64,000 nt of DNA, taken from a virus. The translations under genes were made by a program, and so were the position numbers. The notes beneath the pieces were generated by a model. It ran no database searches. It was given only the letters and a program-made list of their open reading frames with translations, and was not told the DNA's origin. Shown here piece by piece: positions 35,468 through 44,368 of this stretch. The stretch spans positions 41,325 to 105,324 of the IMG/VR virus record IMGVR_UViG_3300033148_006239; one strand, written 5' to 3'. How positions within the stretch are numbered: the stretch's first letter is position 1; each line of letters begins with the position of its first letter.

Positions 35468-36345
35468 AAAAAAGATTTACTCATGAATGGAATTGTTGTA
35501 CTTTCAGTTTCTTTAGAAAACATTTTTGAATTACATAATGGACAATTTTCATCAATGTCTGTTTCAATTCCACCATCTATATGCTGATGAATTTCTATAA
35601 TATCTTGCATATCTGCAAACGACATTTTAATAAAAAATTCATCATCTGGTTTTTTATATTTTGCTTTTCTCCAATCTTTCACTTTATCTTTTTCTTTTCC
35701 AATAATACCTACTGTTCTTATTTTTATCATTTCTGATAATTTTTTATTTGCTTTTTCAGGATATTTTTGAACTTTTTGTAGTTCTTCTGAATCTGTTCCT
35801 CTTAGTAATCGTAATACGATAGTTTCTTTTTCGTCAAGTAAATCAACTATATATCTACCCGATGCTTTATCAACTGCAAATGCTTTCTTACCATCACATT
35901 TCAAACCTTTTTTTTCAAAAACTATCGTTTTTAATGCTTGAGGGTTTGGTATTGGATCACCATTTTCATTTTTGATTGTGTTTTCACCTAAAATTACAGT
36001 ATGAGATATTCCTTTCCCTAAAGGATTCTCTTCACTTCGTTTACCGTAATCACACTTTCTAGATGAGCATTCTTTTTCAAAATGAAATTGCTTTCCAAAT
36101 GTAATAATTCGTTTGCTAACCATACTGGCAAAATTATCACAATCAAATTGTTTTCTCCACTTATACTCTAACTTAGAATCTTCACCTACTTTAAAATGAA
36201 TACCAGAATTTAACATATTATATAGTTGTGTTTCTGGTGAATCTTCATCTGAAAATATTTCATTAGCATCACCAACATCCATACTTTCAACAATGACTTC
36301 GTCATCTGAAGGTAAAATAAAAGTTGAACTGTTTTTCTCAGCCAT
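35440..36345 (-). CDS. Tail assembly chaperone (G product; source of the G-GT fusion)
   Basis: A 301-residue protein encoded between tail tube and tape-measure genes, the place of tail assembly chaperones. It has two CxxC-like clusters, one near residues 92-98 and ENCPLCNSKM near 276-285, suggesting zinc binding. Near its end, codons 291-293 contain the in-frame slippery heptamer T TTT TTC (35467-35473). Frameshifting there yields the GT form. It presumably binds the tape measure and helps tube polymerisation. Family identity rests on position and frameshift architecture more than on sequence. Confidence 0.75.
   Translation of the reverse strand: MAEKNSSTFILPSDDEVIVESMDVGDANEIFSDEDSPETQLYNMLNSGIHFKVGEDSKLEYKWRKQFDCDNFASMVSKRIITFGKQFHFEKECSSRKCDYGKRSEENPLGKGISHTVILGENTIKNENGDPIPNPQALKTIVFEKKGLKCDGKKAFAVDKASGRYIVDLLDEKETIVLRLLRGTDSEELQKVQKYPEKANKKLSEMIKIRTVGIIGKEKDKVKDWRKAKYKKPDDEFFIKMSFADMQDIIEIHQHIDGGIETDIDENCPLCNSKMFSKETESTTIPFMSKSFFSRGSRLTT
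35467..35473 (-). promoter_or_regulatory. Programmed -1 ribosomal frameshift heptamer (T TTT TTC)
   Basis: On the minus strand the bases TTTTTTC fall in the X XXY YYZ register of the chaperone reading frame (TCT TTT TTC). A GC-rich CTCCCGGGGCTCTC follows directly and could fold or pair downstream. The -1 frame stays open for 65 codons. This is the classical G/GT signal of tailed phages. Confidence 0.8.
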
Positions 36346-36379
36346 AATTTGCTCCTAAAATTTTTTATATTTTTATAAT

Positions 36380-36408
36380 CCAAGAGTACCCATAATGGGT
36401 ACTCTTGG
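36380..36408. terminator. 13-bp perfect hairpin between tail tube and chaperone genes
   Basis: Perfect inverted repeat CCAAGAGTACCCA / TGGGTACTCTTGG with a 3-nt loop in the 85-base gap. Neither side carries a clear U-run (the minus-strand flank is ATTATAAAAATAT), so it is not a standard intrinsic terminator. It may act as an RNA-processing or stability hairpin that keeps tube expression high and chaperone expression low. Confidence 0.55.
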
Positions 36409-36430
36409 TATTAATTAAAGACAAAATTAA

Positions 36431-36952
36431 TTAAACAACAGCAGCCGCTGCTTGAACTGGTACTGATTTATACCGTTCACATGCAAGTTCAAGTTCTTGA
36501 ATTTGAATTTCACCTGCATCTGCTTTACCTTCCCAAGGTTTAAATCTAACAGGTGTAGCACCAGTAACTCGATAAGCTTTTAATGGATTTCTATCATCAC
36601 CTGTTCCCTCTTGATCATTGAAAATATCAATCATTATATTGATCTTAGTTCCAGATTCATACCAATTTTCAAGACTATCAAGAGTAGCTTGAGTACTAGG
36701 AGTATAAGCAAAACCACGTCTTAAAGTAATATTATTATATTTTCTTTTATCACCTCTAATATGTGGTTCAGACGAGCCAGATTCCCAATATTCAGTTACA
36801 TCACGAGTAAATTCAATTCCTGTTAATTCACAGAATGTTATTCTTCCAATAAAATCATTAAAATTAATATCAACAGGATAAACAGTAAAATACTGCCCTG
36901 TTAAAAAAGCATAATTACCATTATTAATTGGTTTAGGTAATGTATAACTCAT
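36431..36952 (-). CDS. Tail tube protein (gp19/XkdM-like)
   Basis: A 173-residue protein with the beta-rich pattern of contractile tail tubes: FCELTGIEFTRDVTEYWESG, then NNITLRRGFAYT, LDSLENWYESG, and a C-terminal EIQIQELELACERY. The V-GL-x-EYxEGG--------LKRG layout is conserved from T4 gp19 to Hcp-like tubes. It follows the sheath gene and has an AGGA-type SD in the 10-nt spacer. It would polymerise inside the sheath around the tape measure. Confidence 0.88.
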   Translation of the reverse strand: MSYTLPKPINNGNYAFLTGQYFTVYPVDINFNDFIGRITFCELTGIEFTRDVTEYWESGSSEPHIRGDKRKYNNITLRRGFAYTPSTQATLDSLENWYESGTKINIMIDIFNDQEGTGDDRNPLKAYRVTGATPVRFKPWEGKADAGEIQIQELELACERYKSVPVQAAAAVV

Positions 36953-36962
36953 CTTATCCTCC

Positions 36963-38759
36963 TTATTGACCTATACTTTTTTGTACTCTGTAATGAGCTC
37001 TTAAAATTGGTGTTTGTACAGACAAATATATGTCAACAAACAATTCTTCGGGATCTTTAATAAATCCATCTTCAGTTCTTGGATTATTTGCAGGACCACA
37101 TACGACATTTCTTCTTTGTGCTGGACTTTCACCAAATAACGCACCACCAGGTAGAGTATCAATAAATGTTTCAACAAGATCTCTTACTTGTCTTTCAATG
37201 GTATTATCATGATTTAACATATTAACCCATTGCAAAGAAAAATCTACAGATGCGCCAACATATTGAAATGTTCGTATTTGATTTATATGTGGAAATTGGA
37301 GATTTCTTCCTTTGGCTCTTGTAAAAGCACTTTCAATAAGAAAAGCTCCATTCTTTTCATAAATTGAATTAATTTTTGCTATTTTCAATTTAGTACGAAT
37401 ATCTGGATTTTGAGTTAGAACTTTAAGTTCTCCATTTTTAAGAACAGGTTCAAGCGCAAAAACAGCAGGAAGAGTACCATAAGTGACATTTGCACTGTTA
37501 TTCCAAGGTCCTGAATCTGTTCCTTTATCAGTAATTCCCCACCGACCAATAACAAATAAAGAATTTTTCAAAGTCAGAAAAATACCTTCATTTTCAGGAT
37601 CTTCAAGAATTAAATTAGGATATTGATAACTTGACCATTCAGAATTAACTTTAACAGTTAAATCAAGCCAATCAATAATATCATCATCGTCAGATTCAAG
37701 TGAAAAATCACCAACAAAATTATGAATAATTTTATCTTCAGCATATGCTATAGCAGCAACCTGTACTGCACCATCAATTAATTCAGGTACACAGATATTA
37801 ACAGGAAGTTTTCCATGACCATAAAGATCTAAAGCAAAGAATCCTGTTTTTGCTGTAACATCACCGATATAATCACCCGCAACAACAGCATCACCTTCTA
37901 ATCCTCCTACTAAAGAACGGGTTCCATCTGTAGGGGTTCGAAGTTCAAGATCAGCAGCTCCTGTAGGTAGTGGTAAAACATTATACAAATGATTAGAATC
38001 TCTTGGTATAATATTAGCAATAAAATCAAAAATATTTTCAGGTTCTAAAGAAAGATTTTCATATTTTCGATCTTGTAAAGCATCTTGAAAGAAAACTTCT
38101 AAATCAAAATTAAGTGTTTTAACTACCTGTCCTATCGCAATAGGACCAGCAAATCCTGTAACAGCAGGTGTAAAAGTTAATGTATCTCCAATTTTTTTTG
38201 TCACTTTTGCATAATGATTTTCTGTAGTATCTGTCATGTGAATAATTTCACCCACATTGATTTGATCAGAAACTTCAACTGTTACAGTTGTAGCTGCATT
38301 ATCAATAGCTGTAGTATTTGATGTTACAAGTTTATTTACTTTTGTCGTTTTATAAGAGATATCATTGCCTGGAGTACCATGATATCTACCTTCTACAGTA
38401 AGTACATTAGTAGCCACACCATTATCAACAGTATGTGATGCTTTTTCAGATGTTATTGTTGCCTTATCGGTAGGATCAGTATAGTGAATTACACGATTTA
38501 CTACTACTTGTTCAAGCCCAAATCTTCTAAAAAGAATCAAAATTGATTTCCAAGCTTCTGTTCCACCTTTAAAAATTTCTGCAAAATCTGATTCAGTTGT
38601 TACTTTTGTGGGTTCATTTACAGGACCCCAATCAAATTGTGCAAAACAACCTGGAACAGATAAATCTAATGCACCAATAGAAAATATTTTATTTTTTATA
38701 AATTGTAATTCACTCCCAACATCTGTTGGATTAGTAAATTTTGATACTTCATTACCCAT
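36963..38759 (-). CDS. Tail sheath protein
   Basis: A 598-residue contractile sheath subunit. The N-terminal part includes VPGCFAQFDWGPVNEPTKVTT, TEAWKSILILFRRFGLEQVVVNRV and GRYHGTPGNDISY, as in gpFI/XkdK sheaths. The region around NSEWSSYQYPNLI through WGITDKGTDSG and the C-terminal YLSVQTPILRAHYRV match sheath core folds. An inserted domain lies between about 125 and 230. It is encoded immediately upstream of the tube gene. Confidence 0.88.
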   Translation of the reverse strand: MGNEVSKFTNPTDVGSELQFIKNKIFSIGALDLSVPGCFAQFDWGPVNEPTKVTTESDFAEIFKGGTEAWKSILILFRRFGLEQVVVNRVIHYTDPTDKATITSEKASHTVDNGVATNVLTVEGRYHGTPGNDISYKTTKVNKLVTSNTTAIDNAATTVTVEVSDQINVGEIIHMTDTTENHYAKVTKKIGDTLTFTPAVTGFAGPIAIGQVVKTLNFDLEVFFQDALQDRKYENLSLEPENIFDFIANIIPRDSNHLYNVLPLPTGAADLELRTPTDGTRSLVGGLEGDAVVAGDYIGDVTAKTGFFALDLYGHGKLPVNICVPELIDGAVQVAAIAYAEDKIIHNFVGDFSLESDDDDIIDWLDLTVKVNSEWSSYQYPNLILEDPENEGIFLTLKNSLFVIGRWGITDKGTDSGPWNNSANVTYGTLPAVFALEPVLKNGELKVLTQNPDIRTKLKIAKINSIYEKNGAFLIESAFTRAKGRNLQFPHINQIRTFQYVGASVDFSLQWVNMLNHDNTIERQVRDLVETFIDTLPGGALFGESPAQRRNVVCGPANNPRTEDGFIKDPEELFVDIYLSVQTPILRAHYRVQKSIGQ

Positions 38760-38788
38760 TTTATCCTCCTATAAAGTTAATGAGTTCT

Positions 38789-39049
38789 TCATTGCTTTTT
38801 TGATTTCTTTTTTCCAGTATCTTCAGAGTTATCAGTATTGTTAGTATCACTGTCTTTGCTCTTTTTAGTTTTAACTACTTCAATGATTTTTTTATTATTG
38901 ATACATTTTTTAACTTTCTTATCATTTGTAATTGAATCTGGTAAATTATCAATAAAACCCAATGGTGTAAAATGTAAAATTGACATTCCATTAGCTTCTT
39001 TCTGAAGTGGAATGTCAATTTTCTTAGTTGTTTTATTAACTAATTTCAT
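38789..39049 (-). CDS. Small Lys-rich protein between neck and sheath genes
   Basis: An 86-residue protein with a short folded N-terminal part (KTTKKIDIPLQKEANGMSILHFTPLGFID) and a charged, disordered, Lys/Asp/Asn/Thr-rich tail ending KKKSKKQ. AAGGAG precedes the ATG, which overlaps the upstream stop by 4 nt. Possible minor virion or assembly factor. Not recognised. Confidence 0.6.
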   Translation of the reverse strand: MKLVNKTTKKIDIPLQKEANGMSILHFTPLGFIDNLPDSITNDKKVKKCINNKKIIEVVKTKKSKDSDTNNTDNSEDTGKKKSKKQ

Positions 39050-39654
39050 TCTAATACTCCTTTCGTATGTGTTGTAGGATTAAAATTATAAATTCTTTTA
39101 GATTCAAATGACATATTATCATTTAATGTAAATACACGTTCAACAACAAATGAACCTCTTGCCGTTATCGTTTCTGAAAAATTTCTAATATTTTCAGGTG
39201 AAAGATCAGAGATTTTTTTAAGCCGAAACGTATGCTCAACGGGTTCAAAATATAATTGCTCGCTTTCTTTTAAAAAATCAATATATTGTTTTTGAATTCT
39301 CAGTAAATCATAAAGATTTTCAGCAAGATAAACTAAATCATAAGTTAGATCAAATGATCCAATCTTATTATATGTTTTTGTTTTAATTTGACCTGCTTCA
39401 TCGGCTCCTATATTAAAAGTTAAATGATCATAAGTACGCCAAGCTTCTGTAATATAAGGACCTAAAGCAATTATATGACCCGAATGTATATCTTGACTTA
39501 ACTCAATTGCATCAGCAGTTATATATGAAAATATTTGTGTATCAAATCTCGTAGCAATCTTTTGAAGTAAAAAATTGTGGATATTTACAAAAATATCATC
39601 AATAAACTCTTTGGTAATTTCCTTAGTAATGAGATCCGTATCTATATCAGACAT
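39046..39654 (-). CDS. Tail terminator / completion protein candidate
   Basis: A 202-residue protein in the position of tail-completion proteins, between the gp10-like neck protein and the sheath. A segment reading KTYNKIGSFDLTYDLVYLAENLYDLLRIQKQYIDFL is compatible with tail-terminator folds (beta strand with an adjacent helix). Assignment is mainly by synteny. Confidence 0.55.
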   Translation of the reverse strand: MSDIDTDLITKEITKEFIDDIFVNIHNFLLQKIATRFDTQIFSYITADAIELSQDIHSGHIIALGPYITEAWRTYDHLTFNIGADEAGQIKTKTYNKIGSFDLTYDLVYLAENLYDLLRIQKQYIDFLKESEQLYFEPVEHTFRLKKISDLSPENIRNFSETITARGSFVVERVFTLNDNMSFESKRIYNFNPTTHTKGVLE

Positions 39655-40135
39655 ATTTATTAAAAAGTGGCATCCTTTTTTTAATCATTTCTGCAATTGC
39701 TTCTTTAACTCTTATATCTATAGCAATATCAGTAAATAATCTACCTGCAGGAATCAAAACACCAAAATCACCTCTTGGTATAAAAGCTCCATGCTCTAAA
39801 ATTTTAGCAATACTTGCTTTTTCACCTACGACTCCAACAAACCAATCTTCTTTTGTAAGATGTTCAACTTTAACACTTCTTTGTAATTCACCAGTTTCGT
39901 AATAACGCTGATCAAATCCTTTATTTTTTATTGTACGATCTGCATTTGGTAAAAAAGTAACATTTATAAAATATTCACCCCATGTTTCAATTCTTTGTTG
40001 AACTATCTTTTTCATGAAATTACATATCTCAAGCATGAACTCATGTTTTTTTAATTCTTCAACTGTTTCTCTGGAATGTTTTAAAAATTCTTTCATTCCT
40101 GAAGATTGTCTTTTTATTGCAATTTCAAATTTCAT
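39647..40135 (-). CDS. Neck/tail-completion protein, HK97 gp10-like
   Basis: A 162-residue protein with LKKHEFMLEICNFMKKIVQQRI at the N-terminus and FVGVVGEKASIAKILEHGAFIPRGDF, the GxxG--a-ilEfG---I-PRpF signature of gp10-family head-tail joining proteins. Located between two other neck genes. Overlaps neighbours by 4-8 nt. Confidence 0.75.
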   Translation of the reverse strand: MKFEIAIKRQSSGMKEFLKHSRETVEELKKHEFMLEICNFMKKIVQQRIETWGEYFINVTFLPNADRTIKNKGFDQRYYETGELQRSVKVEHLTKEDWFVGVVGEKASIAKILEHGAFIPRGDFGVLIPAGRLFTDIAIDIRVKEAIAEMIKKRMPLFNKYV

Positions 40136-40620
40136 GGGCTAAACGTTGGTACAGTGTTATTAACTCTTTTTGGTTTTGTCTTTAAAGATGAACCATCTTC
40201 GTCTTTTGGAACTGATGTTTCAGCATCATCCATTACTAATTTTGTCCAATAAGGAGAATTATATACTGCACATGGCTGTAATTGCTTTATATAAGCATTA
40301 ATTGGAAAAGTATGATACTTACCAAGTAATTCTGAGATAAAATCTCCTATATTGACTAATCTATTACCTTCATCATCATAAATATCACTAGTATAAACCA
40401 TAAAATGTCCTGAAGTATCTTTAATAAAGTTCTGATTATACATAGCAATAGATTCAAATTTTTTACTTTTATATTGTGCTCTTAAAATAAGAGGTGCAAT
40501 TTTATATACTTTTTTAACTAAAGCATGTGTTGTACCATGATATTTTGTTTTCTCAGTATCTATTACAAATATCTTAACGTGTGTAGTAAATACTAATTTT
40601 GGTTTTCTTTTAGGACTCAT
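40132..40620 (-). CDS. Head-tail connector-region protein
   Basis: A 162-residue protein encoded between the adaptor-like and gp10-like genes. Basic N-terminus, beta-rich middle, and a hydrophilic Lys/Thr/Pro tail. I do not recognise a domain; the position suggests a stopper or head-closure protein. One-nucleotide overlap with the upstream gene. Confidence 0.55.
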   Translation of the reverse strand: MSPKRKPKLVFTTHVKIFVIDTEKTKYHGTTHALVKKVYKIAPLILRAQYKSKKFESIAMYNQNFIKDTSGHFMVYTSDIYDDEGNRLVNIGDFISELLGKYHTFPINAYIKQLQPCAVYNSPYWTKLVMDDAETSVPKDEDGSSLKTKPKRVNNTVPTFSP

Positions 40621-41237
40621 TATACTAACTCAACATCAAGTGATCTATTTGACATCCTTGAATATTGTCTAATAATATTATCAAGCTCAACGTCACCTAA
40701 AATGTCATCTCTAGAGCTAACAAGGTCGTACATTATTTGATGATCATCTGCTCTTTCCATTGTAACACCACGACCTATATGCAATCCTGAATCATCAGGA
40801 TCTAAATAATGGTGTGCTAATCTAGCAGTAAGATATTTTATAGGAGCAGGAGTCTCATCTTCAGAATCAAGATAACCAGTTGTTCCTTCAAATAATATCT
40901 CATCAGATAATTTTGATATATCGCTTTTAAATTTAACAGCAAAACAATCAACAGAAGATACAGGAAATCTATTATCAATAATTATATAATCACTATTTAG
41001 TATTGTAGTTAAATCACTAACTACAATACTATTGACTGTGATTATGGGATTATTAAAATTATATTGTAATAATCCACCTCTTTTAAATATTGAAAATAGT
41101 CTTGATTCAAAAACTCTTCCTGTTAATACTTCAACACTGTTTTGAGCTAAGGCGATTTTGCTTTGAATTAATTCATCGTCAAAATCGCCTTGCTCAACCA
41201 AACCAGCGTCAATAATATCTTGTACTTCTATATACAT
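40620..41237 (-). CDS. Head-tail adaptor protein (gp6-like connector)
   Basis: A 205-residue protein with the helical adaptor pattern: YIEVQDIIDAGLVEQGDFDDELIQSKIALAQNSVEVLTGR at the N-terminus, then strands, then helices with PAPIKYLTARLAHHYLDPDD. HK97 gp6/SPP1 gp15-type adaptors bind the portal and look like this. Located directly after the capsid-associated gene. One-nucleotide overlap on both sides. Confidence 0.7.
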   Translation of the reverse strand: MYIEVQDIIDAGLVEQGDFDDELIQSKIALAQNSVEVLTGRVFESRLFSIFKRGGLLQYNFNNPIITVNSIVVSDLTTILNSDYIIIDNRFPVSSVDCFAVKFKSDISKLSDEILFEGTTGYLDSEDETPAPIKYLTARLAHHYLDPDDSGLHIGRGVTMERADDHQIMYDLVSSRDDILGDVELDNIIRQYSRMSNRSLDVELV

Positions 41238-41614
41238 TAATTATCTTCTTTTTTCTTCTTTTTCTTCTTGTCAGAAGATTTATTCTCACTAGTAGATTTA
41301 CTTCCACTAGAAGATTCTATTAATTGTTTAACACGTTTTTTATCATTAATATGTTCTATAAAAAAATCTTTTGCAGATTTTTCATAAAACTTTTCTAATT
41401 CTTGTAAACTAACTTTTTGAGGTTTATTAAACAATGGCACATTTTTAGTTTTATAAAATTCACCAAAGTCTAATATGTATTTAACTCCTCGATTAAATCT
41501 GCCTGCAGGAGCATTTGGATTTGTCAAAGAATTAACTCTCAAAGTAACTATTACAAATTTTTCAAATTTAGGCAGTTTATTACCTAATATAACTGGCATA
41601 CATTTACCTAACAT
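41237..41614 (-). CDS. Small capsid-cluster protein with basic tail
   Basis: A 125-residue protein with a folded N-terminal 95 residues (LPKFEKFVIVTLRVNS, YILDFGEFYKT) and a disordered Ser/Lys-rich tail ending in about ten lysines. Encoded 12 nt after the major capsid gene. Possibly a head decoration or completion protein. Not recognised. Confidence 0.55.
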   Translation of the reverse strand: MLGKCMPVILGNKLPKFEKFVIVTLRVNSLTNPNAPAGRFNRGVKYILDFGEFYKTKNVPLFNKPQKVSLQELEKFYEKSAKDFFIEHINDKKRVKQLIESSSGSKSTSENKSSDKKKKKKKEDN

Positions 41615-41626
41615 GTTAACTCCTAA

Positions 41627-42952
41627 TTAACTTAAGTTATTGATCACAACTGCAAAGTCTTTTCTTTCAACTTCACAATCAAATCTTGCACGAATATTAT
41701 AGAATCTTCGGTTTGTTAATATAGCAGTTTTACCAACGTTGGTATTTCTGATTTGAATCTGCATCCAAAAACCAGCCATTAGATTCTGTGGTGCAGTCAA
41801 CAAGATTTTATCTTCTGGAAATTTTGTTGACGTAAGAACTGAAATATTTTCAGGTTCCCACCAGAGTCCTTGTAGTACATTATCAGCAAGAGGACCACCT
41901 GAAACTCTCGTTGCAATTCTTTGTTGCATATCGATAAATTTCTTTTCGTTCATGATCCATCTCAGTTGCGCTCGTGGAAATTGATCAAGATACTTATTAG
42001 GCATTTCTTTCAATGCGGCAAAGAAATGATCTTCGGAAATTGATCCACCATTAATAGTCGCACCATCAACAAAATTAGCACCAGGTTCAGAACCAGGATT
42101 TTCAATTTTGTAAAGCCAACCATCAATTCCACCAAACAAATGATGTTTGTACCAAGCAACAACTTCACCACCTGAATATGTACTTCCAGTTCCAACTGGA
42201 CTACCTGTTACACCTACAACGCCCGTATCTCTATTAATTGCATTTCGTGTAACACCAGTAAAAGCATTTACAGTTAACGTTGTATATGTCATATATTCAA
42301 CAACACCAGCACCCGTAGTGGCAGTCAAATAGCCTGGAAATGCAGCAGCTCCTGGATCTGAAAGTGCAGGAAAACCAGATGCATCAGCAACATCAACAGT
42401 TGTAACAGTTGTATTATGTGCTCCATCAAGAGTCGTTGCTAGTGGAGATCCAGGATTTCTATCAACAACGTTACCATTAAGCATAACTGCTTCTGAATCT
42501 ATACCATAAAGCTTTGCAAAATATTTAGCGATTGTCGAAGCAAAACCTTGACCTTCAATATTGTCTTGAAGCATATTTTCAGACAACGCATAAGCCAAAC
42601 TAAATTCTTTTGCATTCATTCCAATTTCATAAGAAGTGTGCCCTCTTAAAAAATTACCTTGATCTTCTTCATCTCTTTGACCTTGTGATAGTGTATTATT
42701 GATTCCAACAGCACGTGTTAATTCTTCAGCAACTATCAGACCTGGAAAAGTTTCAGATGGCGACTTCATTCTTTCAATACGAACGGCGCTCAATAAAGGC
42801 GTCGATTCTTGAATAAATGAAATAAATCTATCGGCTTGTCTTGTTGACAACAGACCTCCGCCAGAAAGATTATCAACATTGATTCCAGGATTTTTTGTAA
42901 CTAAATCAAATGCTTCTTTAAGCGAACTTACTTTATTCAATAACTTAGACAT
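41627..42952 (-). CDS. Major capsid protein (HK97-like fold)
   Basis: A 441-residue protein immediately after the protease/scaffold gene. The N-terminal region is helical (SLKEAFDLVTKN), followed by LLSTRQADRFISFIQESTPLLSAVRIERM, typical of phage capsid N-arms. The middle has a Thr/Gly/Ala-rich strand section (about 165-245) that looks like an inserted surface domain. The end reads TAPQNLMAGFWMQIQIRNTNVGKTAILTNRRFYNIRARFDCEVERKDFAVVI-like beta strands. Strong SD (AAGGAGG) and isolated spacing fit high expression. Assigned by size, position and pattern. Confidence 0.85.
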   Translation of the reverse strand: MSKLLNKVSSLKEAFDLVTKNPGINVDNLSGGGLLSTRQADRFISFIQESTPLLSAVRIERMKSPSETFPGLIVAEELTRAVGINNTLSQGQRDEEDQGNFLRGHTSYEIGMNAKEFSLAYALSENMLQDNIEGQGFASTIAKYFAKLYGIDSEAVMLNGNVVDRNPGSPLATTLDGAHNTTVTTVDVADASGFPALSDPGAAAFPGYLTATTGAGVVEYMTYTTLTVNAFTGVTRNAINRDTGVVGVTGSPVGTGSTYSGGEVVAWYKHHLFGGIDGWLYKIENPGSEPGANFVDGATINGGSISEDHFFAALKEMPNKYLDQFPRAQLRWIMNEKKFIDMQQRIATRVSGGPLADNVLQGLWWEPENISVLTSTKFPEDKILLTAPQNLMAGFWMQIQIRNTNVGKTAILTNRRFYNIRARFDCEVERKDFAVVINNLS

Positions 42953-42982
42953 TTAATTCCTCCTTAAATTCCTTTTTAGTTA

Positions 42983-43525
42983 TTAATTAAACGTGCCTTC
43001 AAAAAGTTCATCATCTTCTGGATTACTTTTTTGTGCAGGTTTACTATTTTGAGTGTTTGAATTACCATTTGGTGCACTTGCAATTTTTTCAACAACATTG
43101 GCAAGTTCACTAATCTGTTCAGTTACTTTTTCAATTTCAGATTTTTCAGTTGGTTCACCACCTTCTGTAATATCTGATTCTTCTTTGTAACCGACTAAAG
43201 AGTTAAATGCTAGTTTATATTCTGTTAAAGATTCGTCTACTTTAGTGACACTTTCTTTTAATTCGTCAATAGATTTAAGCTTTTCATTGACATCACCTAA
43301 GACAGTTACCTTTTCACTCAAAGCAGTGATTTCTTCTGAATTCGCCTTTAGGCTATCAATTGATTCAGTTAAACCTTCTAAATTTTTAGAAACTTCATCA
43401 AATGAATCAGCTTTTTGTGAAATAACATCGACAGATTCTTTGATTACTGTAAATTTTTGATCAACTTCTTCCTTAACAGTTGCTAAAGAATTATCAATCA
43501 TTTCTTGGATTTCTTTCTTATCCAT
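42983..43525 (-). CDS. Nested in-frame scaffold protein within the protease gene
   Basis: An internal ATG (residue 279 of the protease fusion, MDKKEIQEMIDN) is preceded by AAAAAGGAG eight bases upstream, a near-perfect Shine-Dalgarno. It would yield a separate 180-residue scaffold identical to the C-terminal coiled-coil part. Lambda C/Nu3 uses this same nested design. Confidence 0.7.
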   Translation of the reverse strand: MDKKEIQEMIDNSLATVKEEVDQKFTVIKESVDVISQKADSFDEVSKNLEGLTESIDSLKANSEEITALSEKVTVLGDVNEKLKSIDELKESVTKVDESLTEYKLAFNSLVGYKEESDITEGGEPTEKSEIEKVTEQISELANVVEKIASAPNGNSNTQNSKPAQKSNPEDDELFEGTFN

Positions 43526-44359
43526 TGTACAAACTCCTTTTTGATTAAAAATATTGTTAAAGTCTAAATTTAATGAATCAAATGATTTACTAACACTTTT
43601 AGATTTCAATTCATCTTTAAAATTGTTTAATTTAAACTGTTCCCAATTACCTGATTTTGTTTTTATAAGTGGAAATCTTGGTTCTAAATTAGCACCTTCA
43701 TCAACAATTGAAACAGCTAATAATCTTACATTGATTAATTCATAAACAGTGAGTATCCATGCCATTTTATCAGTATCAAAATGAACAAGCCATGGAAAAT
43801 ACTTTTCTAAATCTTCTTTGTCGATTTCTATTTCTAGAATCTTACCAATATCGACTCTTCCGGCAAAGCTAAACGCGTTCATTTCTTTTTTTAATATCTT
43901 TTTCCATAAGAAATCGTCTAACACTTTAACACCGATCGCCCAAGCACCGATATAATGTTCTTCTGAAAATAACTCATCATCTTTTTGAATTATCCATGAT
44001 TCAACAATTTCACCTGCACCAGGTATAAAATCATGTTGATTATCTATGAACGATTGATTTTTTTCATATAAACGCATAAATCGTTTAGACATTTGTTCTA
44101 TTTCAGCGACGTTCATAAAATCGCCATGAGCATCAATAGACTCAGGCTTATAAACTACGCCATAAACGATTCTTTTAGTTTGACTATCTTGTTTAAATCT
44201 TAATTCATGTCCACCAAAACCTTTAATATTTAAATCTTTTATTGAAGCTTTACTTTTTTCAGATTCTATCGGTTTATGTAAATTTTTAACTAAAATATTT
44301 GCTACGTCTGTAAGTTTTTTTGTTATATCAAAAAGTGATGGAATAATAGGTACACTCAT
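42983..44359 (-). CDS. Prohead protease (XkdF-like) fused to scaffold
   Basis: A 458-residue fusion. Residues about 50-240 resemble the XkdF-type prohead serine protease: RIVYGVVYKPESIDAHGDFM, then IDNQHDFIPGAGEIVESWII (with the His likely catalytic) and YIGAWAIGVKVLDDFLWKKI, and MNAFSFAGRVDIG. Residues about 279-458 are a coiled-coil scaffold region (VKEEVDQKFTVIKESVDVISQ and similar repeats) with an acidic disordered tail. It precedes the capsid gene. Such fusions process the scaffold during capsid maturation. Confidence 0.8.
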   Translation of the reverse strand: MSVPIIPSLFDITKKLTDVANILVKNLHKPIESEKSKASIKDLNIKGFGGHELRFKQDSQTKRIVYGVVYKPESIDAHGDFMNVAEIEQMSKRFMRLYEKNQSFIDNQHDFIPGAGEIVESWIIQKDDELFSEEHYIGAWAIGVKVLDDFLWKKILKKEMNAFSFAGRVDIGKILEIEIDKEDLEKYFPWLVHFDTDKMAWILTVYELINVRLLAVSIVDEGANLEPRFPLIKTKSGNWEQFKLNNFKDELKSKSVSKSFDSLNLDFNNIFNQKGVCTMDKKEIQEMIDNSLATVKEEVDQKFTVIKESVDVISQKADSFDEVSKNLEGLTESIDSLKANSEEITALSEKVTVLGDVNEKLKSIDELKESVTKVDESLTEYKLAFNSLVGYKEESDITEGGEPTEKSEIEKVTEQISELANVVEKIASAPNGNSNTQNSKPAQKSNPEDDELFEGTFN

Positions 44360-44368
44360 ATAAAATCC

